Assembly (NCBI GenBank): GCA_037039925.1
Contig: JAXRKP010000104.1
Span: 320,001 to 384,000, forward strand
From: Doris montereyensis
Taxonomy: Eukaryota > Mollusca > Gastropoda > Nudibranchia > Dorididae
Reading direction: 5' to 3'
Length of the DNA stretch: 64,000 nucleotides
Notes under the pieces: model-generated
Seen by the model: only the letters and a program-made list of their open reading frames with translations
Told to the model about the DNA's origin: nothing
Databases searched by the model: none
In this document: positions 1 to 34,800 of the stretch, one piece after another
Numbering within the stretch: the first letter of the stretch is position 1
Layout of the letters: each line of letters starts with the position of its first letter
Translations under genes and position numbers: made by a program

Positions 1-1385
1 TAACTCAACTATGTAAAGACACTGGAAACACTCATTTTGCACTCTGTCACTCTGGGTTATAGAAAGGCCTTCGGTACAATATCAATGCCATTTCTTTTAC
101 ATTTTGTACAAAAATTTGGATTTGGAAGAAGATTTATTACCTGGACAAAAACAGTATCATACGGTAGGGTAGCTTGTGTTAAAAACGCAGGTTACACATC
201 ATTTTCCCTCTCGAAAGAGGAGTAAGATAAGGATGCCCTTTCTCTTCATTTTTATTTATTCTTAGTACTTAGTGTGGAAATATTGGCAATAGCCATAAGG
301 CAAAATAATGAAATCAAAAGTGCGAAACTTTCCAACAATGAAAATGTTAAAATCAAACAATATGCAGATGACACTACATTATTTGCAAAAGATTTGGGAG
401 ATTTAAGAAATATTCTCTCGACAGTAGAAGAATATAACACAATGCGATTCAGTGACGGGAGTACAATTTAGTAATAAAGTTAAAATCCTAGGGGTCATTT
501 CAGTAACAGCAGACCGGCAGGGTTAAATGATAAGAACTGGCATATCACTATCAGCATTGGGCATATCACTATCAACATTGGGCATATCACTATCAGCATT
601 GGGCATATCACTATCAGCATTGATTGGATCAAACACGTACTGAACATATGTCAAGGAGAAACGTATCTATAATCGGAAATATTCAAATAATAAAAAAAAC
701 ACTAACATTCAGCCAGTCGATATGTATTGTACAAAATATCAACTTGCCAGAAAATGTTTTGAGAAACATTTATACTACCATCTTCTTTCATTCTATTTGG
801 ACAAAGAAAGAGTCGACTCAACATGCATTTGAGAAGGTTAGGCGGGAAGTTTTATGTAGCGGTACCCCAGTTCAAAATGGTGGTCGGGAAATGATAGATC
901 TGTTCCGGATACAAAATTCTTTTTTACTGGCTTGAGTAGAAAAGGTTATTTGTTCACAAGATCCTGTTGTCAAACAATTACCTGAAATAGTACTAGGGCC
1001 CTCTCAGTATTTGAAAGTAGTGCAGATTTTAAACACTTAAAGAGTTTTCAATTAATTAAAAAAATACCTTCTGGAGGAGAGCGGTAGAAGTATGGATTAA
1101 ACATAATTGGACCGATTCAAATTCAAAACGTAGTATGGAGAATATCATAGAACAAACAAAAAACATAATGCATGCGGGTAAAGTACTGTTTACGGAAAAC
1201 CTGATTTTAAACAAAACAGAAGTAACATAGGTGAAAGACACATGTATAGGACAACGAATGATGAGTTTTTGAAGAATATACAAGCATTCCTAGATTATAG
1301 GATACTTTATAAGGCTTTACCAAAACAGGCAGTGCAAGAGCATTTGTCAAATGGGGGGTGGGGTGGGGGGGGGTGGGGGGAGGGG
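1..1385 (+). mobile_element. Decayed L1/Tx1-like LINE reverse transcriptase
   Basis: Broken plus-strand frames read as the middle and C-terminal part of a non-LTR reverse transcriptase. A segment near 60-225 matches the RKAF...F.FG..F..W pattern, 350-410 encodes the catalytic QYADDTTLFAKDL block, and 624-935 encodes a C-terminal part with LPENVLRNIYTTIFF and a later MIDLFRIQNSFLL. This order and wording are typical of L1/Tx1-clade elements. Stops and frameshifts (for example just before 225 and near 470) show it is dead. The fragment starts left of the window; its right limit is approximate, near a G-rich tract at 1,351-1,386. Confidence 0.7.
541..622. repeat. 21-bp tandem repeat, about 4 copies
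   Basis: The unit GCATATCACTATCAGCATTGG is repeated about four times with one substitution (cag/caa). It sits inside the L1-like remnant and interrupts its frame. Confidence 0.9.
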
Positions 1386-1389
1386 TGCT

Positions 1390-1852
1390 CAAAATATGAT
1401 ATAATATAATAATATGTTGTATCGGTTAAATTAGTAGTAATACGGGAATAGTTAAAGACCCCAAACCTCTGCAGCCAGGTAGGTAAAGGTAAAGATATGG
1501 AGTCGGGGGCATAGTATGCTTTTCAGCGTACTTATGGACCCCCCCCCCACCCCTGACAACGCACACGGCTGATACCCAACCCTTCTCTCAATCGGCCTGG
1601 TATCACAAATAAAATATGTAGAGCTTGATAGATACCAGGTTTTTTGGTATTTTTACACTGTTATTTCACGTCTTTAATGGGCAACACAGAAGATGCGAAA
1701 GTAACAGTGTGGACCACCACCTCTACCACCCTCTCTCTCTCCTCTCCCCCAACAACAACAAATCCTACTTACTTTCTGCATCTATGTGCGTGTATTTTCT
1801 ACATTACCATTACAGGAAATGGATATTACATATGCGTTGTTGTTATTGTTGC

Positions 1853-1892
<40 letters not shown>

Positions 1893-2560
1893 AAATGAAA
1901 CATATCTGAGCATCATGTGAATTTGCATTAAAACTGATGGGAAAATACGGCACATTTACATTACAGCAAGAAAATGAAGTTGAACTCCTGGCTTTTTGTA
2001 ATTATTTACGACAAGTTTATACAATTATTGTTAGTATAATTTATTTCGCATTATCTTTTTATCTCGATAATCTTTTCTCTTAAGTTATGTCCTACCATGT
2101 TTCTTTTGTCTTTTTCATTTAATACGTCTTGTTTACATCAAAAGCTATTTTTCATTTTCTATTTTATTTGAAATCAATTGTAACTGTTCTATTTGCATTC
2201 TCGCTTTTGTAAAAATGTCTGAAAATCTCAATAATAATTCTTTTTTTTAAACAAATTATAAAAATAATAAAATAAAAAAAACAAAAAAACACGTAATTAT
2301 CTACAAACTGGGCCTATCCGCTTGTGACTAGACTAGATCTAGAAGTCTATTTTCAACTGGATCAAATGATGTTTCGCCACTCAAGAACTTCACGAAAACT
2401 TTGATCTTTAACAACTGTATGCAGATTCAAACCGGAAATGTAAAGGCAACACACGATAATATCATACCTCCTTGGCAGGCCTCTAGCCTGTTGCAAGTTT
2501 TCGTAATCATTTGCACCTGGATAGAGTGGGGAAGGGCGTCTTATCTGTCTTTCACTTTCA
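1390..2560. other. AT-rich non-coding stretch with (TTG)n
   Basis: No supportable gene. A (TTG)n microsatellite occupies about 1,845-1,892. A GC-richer piece at 1,480-1,610 containing a C-run looks like a fragment of a dispersed repeat that I cannot name. The rest is AT-rich. Confidence 0.6.
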
Positions 2561-2564
2561 CAAA

Positions 2565-2885
2565 TAATAGGTGACTCGGTGGTCCAGAGGCAAGGTGTCG
2601 GCTTCTCAGTCAAAGGTCGTAGGTTGAATCCCTGGCAGGTTGAACAATTTTCTTTTTTGTTTTGCGAGTAAAACCCGCCCTTCCCCTTCCAACCCCGGTC
2701 CAGATAGGTGGATCGCCGCCTAATCCCATGGGAGATAGATAGACGCTAAGAATGTGGTCTCGAGAGCAGATCCCAACACTCTATGTACGTTAAAGACCCC
2801 TTGTCTGTTCACAGGGCAGTCCGGGCACATATAATATACGTGTTACTCTCTCAGAGATACAGTTTCTCATTTTGATGAGCCATTT
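2565..2885 (+). mobile_element. tRNA-derived SINE, family A
   Basis: It begins with a tRNA-like head, GGTGGTCCAGAGGCAAGGTG (A-box-like), followed by a B-box-like GGTTGAATCCC, then a body with the shared strings CCTAATCCCATGGGAGA, GCAGATCCCAACACTCT and GTTAAAGACCCCTTG, and CAGGGCAGTCC. The same order recurs at 9.95, 13.3, 36.9 and 58.2 kb, which identifies it as a dispersed SINE rather than a tRNA gene. Confidence 0.75.
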
Positions 2886-2919
2886 GTTCTTTCTGCGAGC
2901 TAGACGTTTAGTTGCAGTT

Positions 2920-3790
2920 GTGAGCTAGGGTTGTTGAAAATTGCCTGAGGTATATATTATTTTATCGGTACATTTTGGTTCGTAGTGATCAGGAGCTTTT
3001 CTTTAATGCTTGTCCACATTTCACTTTCATTAGAGTTAAGGTTATATCTTTGTAAAAACTCTGTTTGGAGAGCAATGACTTCTTTTTTTTTATCTTGTCA
3101 ATCACATTTGTTCCATTGTTGTATTTTATGTTGTTTTGCCTTTTTTCTTTCTGGGTTAAGATTGGATGTTATAATACTTGCTTCATGGTCTCCTATACCA
3201 GGCATGGTACTGATTTTCTTGATTAGTCTTGGGTTGTTTGTAAAGAATGGATCTAATATTTTGTCTGTTTTGGTGGCACAGTCGACCACTTTGCTCCATT
3301 CTAGTTCATGCGTTGTACCAAGGTATTTAAGACTGATGGCACCTTTGGTTTTGGTGTTGTTTTAAGCCTTCGGAACCCCACTCTATATCTAGTACTAGTA
3401 AGTTAAAATCTCCTCCTATCCAAAATAATGCTATTTTATTCGTAATGGTTATTTCCTGAAGTTATTTACACATTTCCGTGGTGGTGTCTATATTTGTGTA
3501 TGGCGGTCTGTAAACTGAGCCAACAATCGGCTCTTTTCCCCTTGATATTAATTTTGCCTAAAATATTTTCAATTTTTCCTGTATTGATTATTTTACTTGT
3601 TAAGTTTTTCTTAATAGCTATGAGAATTCCACCTCCTTTTTTCCTGTTTCTATCTCTTCTGTATATACTTCATATAAGTATCAAGCAGAAGTTTTAATGT
3701 TTTTATTTCTGGGTTCAACCAAGTTTCTGTTCCCATCTGGCTTTATAGTTTCATTTAATCAGCAAAATTCAGCAGGTTTTTTTGTACAGA
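2920..3790 (-). mobile_element. LINE endonuclease-domain remnant
   Basis: Read on the minus strand through several stops and shifts, this resembles the APE-type endonuclease half of a non-LTR retrotransposon ORF2: GGGILIAIKKNL, then SVYRPPYTN, then the hallmark IGGDFNL near 3,430, then KILDPFFTNNP and PGIGDHEASIITSNL near 3,180-3,260. The order endonuclease to linker is correct for a minus-strand element. It is unrelated in frame to the plus-strand L1-like piece at the left edge. Clade uncertain. Confidence 0.65.
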
Positions 3791-4494
3791 CTGAAAATTT
3801 ATAGCAAAGCAATGTTTTAGATTACTCGGTTGTGTTGAGTTTGAACGTTTAGGTTTACAATATCTAAGATTATGATTGTTAGGGGTTGATATTTGGCGTG
3901 GTTTTAGGTGAAAATCTAGCTCATTGGAAGAGTTTAAACGTTGTGGATCATTTTATTTTTAATGTTTTTAGTTTTAGGTTTAGATCTATTTCGCTTCTAA
4001 TTCAAGACATGTCAACATATGAAACAACTCAGTATTTTTTTTAAAGTAATGAGTATCATCATAATAATAGGGAGTACTAATGCGTTTGGTGTTTTTCTTT
4101 ATATATCATTTATTCATGGCTCCACACACTGAGATTTTTTTCTATCGTAATCATTTCTTTGATTGCACATTCCCTCTTATATATATAACAAGCAAGTTGT
4201 TTCCATTTTTTGTTTTCAAAAAGATATTTGCATTTTGCCCACATTTGTTCGTTTTATTTGTTTTCACCTTTCATGTGTTGTGGCATGTTATTTTTGATAA
4301 AGTAATTTTTTTATGCTTAACCCACAAATCATTTCAACGGGTATAATTATTCTCACTTGGAGAAATTGTACAAGAGAAACAAATTGTCCAATAAACAAAC
4401 TATTTTGGCATTTTGCCAACAATGTAATTATTTGTCTCATTGTTTATCCTCACTTTCCATGTTGTGATATATGAGTTTGCCTATAGCCTTTATA
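3791..4494. other. AT-rich stretch, nothing recognised
   Basis: T-rich DNA with short chance frames only; no coding, repeat or RNA signal that I can support. Confidence 0.5.
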
Positions 4495-4800
4495 TTGCAT
4501 TGGTGGTCGAGTGGTTACGCTGCCGGACTGGGAATTATAAGGTCTGGGGTTCGAATTCTAGCAAATCTAGGTCCAACGTTGTGTTCCTTGGGAAAGACGC
4601 TGAACATGCATTTTCCTCACTCAACCAAGGGGCAAATGGATACAAGCACTAGCTTGGGAGTAAAACCTGCATCAGACTAGTGTCCTGTCTAAAAGGTGAT
4701 TATCATCACCTGTTCTGCTTCACGCTACTGCAACCAGGTTATGTTCTGGCTCCATGGGCTATCACATCCTTTGAAGGAACTTTACTCTTGCTTTAGATTG
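4495..4800 (+). mobile_element. tRNA-derived SINE, family B, near full length
   Basis: The head GTGGTCGAGTGGTTACGCTG has the A-box form of a Ser/Leu-type tRNA, and GGGTTCGAATTCTAGCAAAT carries a B box. The body reads CTTGGGAAAGACGCTGAACA, CTCACTCAACCAAGG and ACAAGCACTAGCTTGGGAG, ending with an AAGGAACTTTACT-like tail. A close reverse-complement copy lies at 13.92-14.21 kb; truncated copies lie at 48.4, 54.6 and 61.4 kb. Confidence 0.8.
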
Positions 4801-5214
4801 CCCGGAGACTTTTTTATGGACAAAGCACAACCACTAGCACATGTGACCTCAAGCAAGACTTTAATTTTTTCACCGGCAATGCCTTTTAAACTTACCATGC
4901 ACCAAAAGGTACCCGTGACCTGACAAAAACTAATTATCAAAATGGTTTGGTCGCAGATGCTTAATTTAGCCCAGTAAAGAATAAAATTTGTGCATGTCTA
5001 CATAAAACTTTTACACAGAAATTTAACATATATATATATACAAATTTTGTGAATTCAAACAAGCTTTGAGGTATTTGAAAAAAGTTGAATTAGATTACTT
5101 GTATCAGATTTAAGCCTTGAGTAGCAATTATCACTTAAGGTTAGAAACAAATTTTTTTAAAAATTTTTTAAATTGTCTTTAGTACCAAACTTTACCATTT
5201 CGTAAATGTTCCAC

Positions 5215-5370
5215 ACAACTGGCTTCCAAAAGGAAAACAATTAAACCTTGCGGTCACCATGTGCAGGGGACAGGGTTAACCCAACAAGGGTCAACAGGAT
5301 CTGAACCCCAATACCATTGCCTCTTAAGACCAACACTTTGCCTCCAAACCACAATGTCCCCTGGTTTGAA
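5215..5370 (-). mobile_element. Degenerate SINE, family A-like
   Basis: The reverse complement reads GGGGACATTGTGGTTTGGAG followed by GCAAAGTGTTGG and GGGGTTCAGATCCTG, matching the tRNA-like head of family A (compare GACATTGTGGTCCAGAGGCA at 36.9 kb). The body is missing or unrecognisable. Confidence 0.5.
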
Positions 5371-6694
5371 TACCAATTTGCTGTAGTTCAAATTCATAAC
5401 AAAGATGAGGTAGGGTCTGATGTGGCTGCTCTTCTAATGCAAAACAAGGCGACATTGTGAAATAATATACTGAAAAATATTTTACAGAAGGTGTAACAGT
5501 GTTTAGTTTTATTATAATATAGAATTTCATATCACAGCTCAAACCAAATTAAAACAAAAAACAAAAAAAAGAAAAGAAAAAAAGAAAAGTAAAAACTCCA
5601 GAAATCATGCCATAAAATATTACAACAAAAAGGATTTATTTCTAATTTGTTTCGTCAATGAACTCCTTCAGTATTAATATCATAAATAAATTATTCTAAC
5701 ACACTGCCATGTGAACCTGAAGTTATATTATAGATAATCAATTTCCCCCAAGAGAGTATTCCCTCTCAAACTTTAGGGTAAAGTTTATCAGTCTGAGAGG
5801 AATGTCCACTCTTATTTTGGGTTTTTTTTTTACGCTATTTTGCAAAACATTTCAAATGTATACTGATATACACTCAGAGAAAGAAACATCTGTGGGAAGC
5901 TCTATATACATGCCAAAGTCATAATGCATTTCTTTAGTTAACTCATCAAAATCATTTGTCCATGCCTTCAATAATGGAAGTTTTATGTGGATGTGCACTT
6001 AGAGTGCCATTACTCTATGAGACTGTATGAGAGGAATTGATTACGAGACCTTAGACAAAAAAAAGTTTGTTTGAAACTCATCCATCTTAAAATCATGAAA
6101 GCTTTCATTTTTCTAATTGTTCAAATCAACATAATCTGTGTTATTCATTTTTTGGTATTGAATGTGATGATCTTATCTTCATGACAACCTCTATTTTTTG
6201 AGTTGACTCTAGTCTTAACAGTTGATGGGTGAAATATTTGTAATGTGTTTTTGCTCTTAAAGCTTTGAAACCTTGCCCCATCTATGTTTGTTTGAATCTC
6301 AATAAACAAAAAGATTTTACTGATCTATTGCTGACAGAGAGGAGCAAATAATTTGTAATTTGTTCCTTTTCTCATCTTTATAAGGCTAATAAAAAAAAAA
6401 AACCCAACTGTTTATTATCATTTAATCTAATTGATTGCTACAAACTTCAGTACATTTCAAAGTTCATTGTAAAACATATCAAAAGTGTTACAAAAGACAA
6501 AATTGCATAATAAGTATGGGAAATACCATTATCTCCACATGATAAAGATGATAAATTGAAAGAATAAACCAATGACATTTATAACTCATCCAAAAAGTAG
6601 TGTCTTCTTATACACAAACTCTATGTCAATGCTATCACAGAAATGAAAACATCCATAGACATGCTTCCTTTCATTTTGTAAACAATTGTAGCAT
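5371..6694. other. AT-rich 3' flank of the DRC11 gene
   Basis: No gene seen. It lies just downstream of the minus-strand IQCA1/DRC11 stop codon, so part of it should be that gene's 3' UTR. A minus-strand AATAAA at 6,411-6,416, about 280 nt past the stop, is a candidate poly(A) signal. Confidence 0.45.
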
Positions 6695-28609
<21,915 letters not shown>

Positions 28610-28694
28610 GTTGTTTCCTTTCAATCGATGAAGTTGGGTTGTTTCAAATGTCGGCTCTCAAATGATCCCGTTCGTCGCCATTTATGTACGGACA

Positions 28695-28708
28695 GTTACT
28701 CGGGTAAC
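28695..28708. promoter_or_regulatory. Candidate RFX X-box upstream of IQCA1
   Basis: GTTACTCGGGTAAC is a nearly perfect palindrome matching the X-box pattern GTNRCN-N(0-3)-RGYAAC bound by RFX factors, which drive ciliary genes. It lies 86-99 nt upstream of the IQCA1 ATG. An ETS-like ACCGGAAGT is at 28,759-28,767. Site and spacing are seen; function is inferred. Confidence 0.6.
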
Positions 28709-28767
28709 ACATTCTCGTACTCAACGAGATCATTTAGACGAGACCGGTGACATACCATACCGGAAGT

Positions 28768-31700
28768 TGACATTGAGATAAACCCACTAACCAGCTGCAG
28801 CCAAGTCAGAATACTGACAGATAGACTCTGACTCACCAAAGTAACTGGGTTTTCATTTCTTAAATTAAAGGTATACGTGTAATTATGCTAGCGTTTATTT
28901 TTCTGTATAAATAGCACGCATATAGGCTCTACAACCAAGTTTGTATTTTCACCGCAAGGGACAGTATTTCTTTTCAATTTCTCAGGAGACTCGATTAAAC
29001 TTTCTAACTTTTACACTACACTACGTCTACTAAGATCAAAGATCATAGATCAAGATCTAGATATTCTCTGAGATACCTGTGCCTAACTATATGTAAGTGT
29101 AGGTCGGCCTAGGTCTAGATCTAGGTTACATTTTAGATCTTTAGGATCTAATCTTTATGACATTAACTGTTCAGTGCATGAGGCAAGTCTCAAATTTCCA
29201 GCTCATTCAATGTGGACTGTTTTTGTTTGTTCTATAGTATAATTTTCTATTGTTAAAAATTCTACACCTATTTCTATCCCTGTTCCTGGGAATTCATTAG
29301 TCAGTAAATGAGATGCGTAGCCCCATATTGATTTCCCCATCAAGAATTTTATGTTTGAATATTTATGTTAATGGGTTTTAAAGTCACTTTCATCGTTTTT
29401 GGATGGTTTTGTCGAGCACTAAGTTTGACCTAGATCTATTTCAATTTTTTTCCAGAAATGTTTGGTTGAAAAATGTACTTTATTTTTGCAAATTGCATGA
29501 ATTTCGTTGTTTGGGGAATTGTATGAAACATCAAAATGCATAAGATTGAACTTTATTACATATGTATGTAAAATTCTATGGCTATTGACAGCGCCGTACT
29601 AAAGCTGTTAACATTTATGGCAGGTTTCACAAAAATGGCACCCAATGATAACTTGAACTCTTCAATGAATCTTTCTTAAAGCCCAATTGATGAATCTTCT
29701 TAATATTTGGTCCATGTAGGCCTATAGCTTTGACATCACAGATATAAAAATCATAATTTCGTGAAATTTGCTTTCAATTTGTTTTTGTGTTTTGAGAATA
29801 TTTTTTTGGTGCAAATGTAAGGAATTGAGACTGACAACATTTCCCTCTTTTTAATAAGTTATGTCCTTTTCCACCTTAAGATAAGATAAGTGAGGTCAAC
29901 GACCTTTTATTGTTTTCTTCAATTCCATGTGAAAGAATTGTTCAAAGTCCGGGAAAATATAGGGTCTATGTCTAATAAGGACGGATGTCCCAAACACTGC
30001 GAGAGAGAGAGTCACTACAATATCATTTATCGCTGTTCAATGAGAGAGAGACAGAGGGGAAAATGGAGAGAGGGGGATTGAAAATAGTAGTACTAGTAAG
30101 CCTAGTTATAGTAGTGGTACCAGTATACTGGTCGTAGGAGTAGTACATCTACATTACTGAGACCTTTGGGATTCAAGATTTAAAGTTTAATTGTGCCCTT
30201 TTCTGTTGTTGCTTTTCAGAATTGTGCCTCGTTTACTATTTTACAATTGGTTTTGTCTTATTCAAGTCGGTTGGTTAAAGCCCATACAGGCCGAACACTT
30301 TTGCTCCGTGCTTAAAAGAAAGACGCAATTTCTTTCTCTCTCTCTCTTTCTCTCTCTCTCTCACACACACACACACATAAATACACACGCTCATATAGGG
30401 TCTACAATACAAGATTACTAGCATAGCAATTCAATATTTGTATTACTAACATGCATTTAAAGAAGAGCGAGAGAAAATATTACTAATAGTACAAGTTTAA
30501 GTAGAGTTCAAGATTTCTCAGCTGCCACTCCCATCCCGTCCTGTTTTCCGCGAAGCAATTAATGATTGAAAAAGATACAAGTTTTGCGCTAGTGGGGTGG
30601 GGAGAATCGAGATCTTGAATGCTTTCACGATGCTGTATAGGTTTGGAGCGCTGATGGGTATGAGGGCGGGCATGTACGGACCGTTTTATAAAACCTGCCA
30701 TATGATTAATTTTTTTAAAACATATTGTTATTCACTTGAGAAGCATTGCACATCTGTTTTTCAATATTATTATAATCTTCTTGTCACAAATCTAAGTTCT
30801 TGTGCTATGAGTGGAAAGCTGCTCTCTTCAGGCCTACTTCCAGACCTAGTTTAGAAATGTATGCTATAGACATTTTTGTCACTTCAAACCAAGACAGGGC
30901 CATAAAAAGTTTCTTAGTGTAGCCATGTTTCTTTGCATTTTCTCTGATGACTGACCATCATTATTGCCCTGGCCCAGTTGTGACCTTTGATTTGAACCAT
31001 CTCTCGAAACCTTTTTGCAACATTGACTTTCTGCCTGAGGACCTGAAGCAGTATAAAACTTGGTCAATTTTCAAAAATAACTTGATGAATAAATTTAGTG
31101 TATTCATCTCATGAAATACAGAGCTCTTTCATGGTGTATCATTGTCTAATTGTGAAATGTGATGTGGCATGATCCATTTTCAATTTTGTAGATTTATTGT
31201 TTATAAACGTAGCATACATAGTCTACCAGAGTCACATTCTAAACATTCACAATTTGATATTTATTAAGTATACCTTGATCATTGACTTTCAAACTCTCCC
31301 TGTTAATATCTTATTTACAAGACACTAACTCCTGTCACAGAATTCCTGCTTTCACCAAGGAAAAATCTGAGCTGCTTCGCTACAGTGGAGCTCCATTTAT
31401 CTATTTTTTCCCTTGTCATACTTTTTGTCGTTCTTATAATATAGTCGATGACATACAGGAAGACATATAAATGAAAAATGAAGAGAGTATGATGACAGTT
31501 ACATTCGTTTATTTCGTATCTGTTCTTGCTGCTCGTGAACCAGGGCTTCAACGGAAGTCCTCTCAAACCATAACCAAGGAAGTGTTACTCACGAAACAAA
31601 TGGACATAATTAGTAGGTTTGTATCCCTTAGACCATAGAAGACGATACAACATAGATATACTTAGATCTACGACACTACAGTTCTTAATTAAGATTTTAA

Positions 31701-31798
31701 AGAACTTTGTTGGTGATATAAAATTTGAAGTTGATTTTTCAGTGCTTTAAATTGTGAAGAATTTGTTTTCATATTTATCATAATTATGTTTTCTCTAG
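28768..31798. other. Divergent intergenic region / BCAP31 5' non-coding
   Basis: No coding exon that I can support. The BCAP31 start-codon exon begins at an acceptor (31,799), so at least one upstream non-coding exon and its promoter should lie here or be shared with the IQCA1 promoter near 28.7 kb. It includes a GAGA-rich patch (29,998-30,075), a CT/CA microsatellite (30,332-30,377) and AGATCT-rich sequence at 29,040-29,150. Confidence 0.5.
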
Positions 31799-31832
31799 AT
31801 TATTTGACGATACACCAGTTCAAAGCAGAAAA

Positions 31833-34800
31833 ATGACTCTACAGTGGCATTTCGTTGCAACAGTCCTTTACATTGAAATATTTTTGGTAGCCCTGCTTTT
31901 GATACCTTTTATTTCACCTCCAACGTAAGTTGATTTCATACTATTTATTTTTTGTACTTGTGCATTTAAATGTTTAAAGTTCAATTCTCTGTTGACCTCT
32001 GATTGTAGATGTCGTGGATTTTAGTTTTCATGCTCAAGTTTTATACAATATATATGACCAAGACATATGTATTCATTTTGCAATGCTAAATGACAAAAAA
32101 GGACAACTCTCTTTCTGGTGGGACATTTCAAGTATAAAGTCACATGTTTGTTCTTTTTTCCTTCATGTTGTCATTTTTTGTTTTTTATCATTTTCATCTC
32201 ATTCCACTGTGTCTCTAATTTGTATCTTACTTGTATGGCATTTTGTAATGGTAGTTTAGTTTTAAAAGATCCATAAAATATTTTGGAGTCTTATTGATGA
32301 TGTTGCTCATCTTTCTACATAACTTCAATGTTAATACATTTGAATAAGATTTTCTTTTTGTCTATATTTTAAAATTATCTGTTTGTTTTCTTTCTACAGA
32401 TGGCAAAAGTTATTTAGGTCTCGCATTTCAAACTTGCTGTCAGCATATTCTCACATTTATTTCAACATCTTCATTGCAATTTTGGTTTTGCTATTTCTTG
32501 GTAAGTTCCATGAGTGAAATCCATGTGAAAATTCTCTTGTAAAACACTTTCTTTGACCTCCTGGGACCTGTGTAGAATATTTATTTTCAAAATAGTTAAG
32601 ATCACTTAGGATTCAGCGTTTTCTTTTAATGGCTAAATAAGTCACAAACAGACCAGAGAAAAGGTCCCATTCACACATTATTCAGTGCTGTTACCGTATG
32701 GTTTAGTTGGTAAAAACCATGTCAGACATCACAACTTTTGTTATGAAAATTATCTCATGTCTCACTCTAATGGATTCAAGGTTTAATGGCTTGCAAAATA
32801 AAAAAGTAAGATTGTAAATATACTGACTCCTCAAGTGTTCTAACATTTGGATTCATTCACTATTGCAAAGGTTAGTTGACAAGGCACATCATTCAATTGG
32901 GTGCTTGTAGGGTTAAAGAAATCTCATTTGAAATTTTTTCCTTCTCTACCATCCCAGCTCAAAATATTTTTTTATGATTTATTTTGACATTATATGATGC
33001 GCATATTTGCCTTTGAAAGTAATAAAAAATATCATTGGATTATTATGTGACTACAGAGATGTGATGTTATATATAATATACAAGCACGTTACATCCCGGA
33101 TGATACCAAGTAAGATTGTTTCATTGGATCGGTATTTAATTCTAGGGTTACTAGGTAGCCATCAATTGTACTATTCCAAGTTTTTAATTATAAAACCTTT
33201 TCAAAATGGTAAATTCTATTCAAGAACAGGGAAGCAATGAAATTTCTGGTTGATAAATTCCTGAAAGGAAAACGATTTTGGGGACATTTAGAACCTACAT
33301 GCAAAGTATGGTTTCTCTTTGTTGCCTGGCAACAGAGCCTTTGGTGAAGGAAAAACGACCAACTCACAATTATATAAATATAAATTTTAGATCAGTATGA
33401 CATGAACTATCAGACTTTGTCAAATTATGTCACAAATTTTCATGCATGACAGTGAACTAGAATTATACTGTTTTCGTCTGTCTTGGAAATGAAATGAATG
33501 TCCCTTTTAAGATAAAAACCGTTTTCATACCCCCTTTCATGTACTATACCTATTTATAGATATTAAGGGTAAGCACATTTGTGAACATTTAGTTGCAAGT
33601 AATGAATTTGCTGTCAGAATCCATCCGGGAGGTGCACAAGTACTCTAGCCCAGAGATCGTTCCCGACACTCCTTATGCCGATACCAATCTTCACATGAAA
33701 CTGTTCAGAGCGCAGCGAAACATGTACATCTCTGGCTTTGCTCTTTTCTTGTGGATGTAAGTAATTAAGTGGTGTTGCCATAAAGTCCTATATCATCTTT
33801 GCATGTCTTTATTGTTTCCTTTTTGTTAACGTAGTACCCTGTAATTTTTTAACAATTTGTGCTTGTCATTATTTTGCATCATGTACTCTATTCTGCTTTC
33901 TCACAGACTCTATTCGCCAGTCTTATAAGTATTCAGGAATACTTGATAAATCTGAACAGATTATCACCCTTGAAATTGAGCAGAGAAACAGAGTGAAGCT
34001 TTTCGTTGCTCAAAGGAACATATACATTTCTGGCTTTGCTCTGTTTCTGTGGATGTAAGTCTGAGGCACTTCTTTTTCCCCCCCCCCTGAAAAGTAGTTG
34101 AAATCACATAAATATTTTCTGTTGAGAGCAAAGCTTAGAGCCGGAAGGCTGAATGAATGTTTAATTTCCCTTGCTATTGGAATCAGAAACAACGAGAAAG
34201 GGGGTTGGAAGCAAGGTTCGTGTAATAAACTTTCTGATACATGGTAACTTTAAAATCAAATTGTTACACTAAGAACGAGAGAAAGTTACTTATAAAATGA
34301 AAGCAATAGTAGTTTATTGTGATTTGGATGAAAAATATAACAGTGTTTGCAATTATTCTTCTCCTACTTCCTCCTCTATTTCTTCTGCTGCTGCTGTTTG
34401 CCATTCTTACCATAGGCTGCACCCACCACTTTTCATTCTAGTGTTCCTAGTCCACTGAGTTGGGTTGGTTTTTTTAACATGTTCAGATTTTCATGGCTTC
34501 TCTTATCCTCTGCCAGAGAGTTTGAACAAAGAGTAATAGAATTTTTAAAATTTATATGTTAAGTCTGGGAACACTTTGCCAAAGAGTTTTCTTGATCTCA
34601 TGCTGTTGACAACGCACTGTAAAAAACACATTCTAAGGAACTCAAGTGAGTTGGATGCCCTAATTGGCTGTGTTTGAGGCTTGAGTCTAAAGGTTGCCAT
34701 GCAGTAAGATCTGAAGCTGAGGGACAAAAGTGTCAGTAGGTTCAGTCAGTAAAGCTAGAACAGTTTGTGATCCAGTTAGTTATCATCAATTAGACTCCTC

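Noticed and set aside
4495..4560. Genuine tRNA gene (A and B boxes present)
   Set aside because: Same head is linked to the same non-tRNA body in five places, it does not fold into a complete cloverleaf by eye, and the copies are truncated or decayed: a SINE.
28695..28767. Bidirectional core promoter for both IQCA1 and BCAP31
   Set aside because: The first BCAP31 exon was not located, so the X-box/ETS cluster was assigned only to IQCA1; sharing is possible but unsupported.
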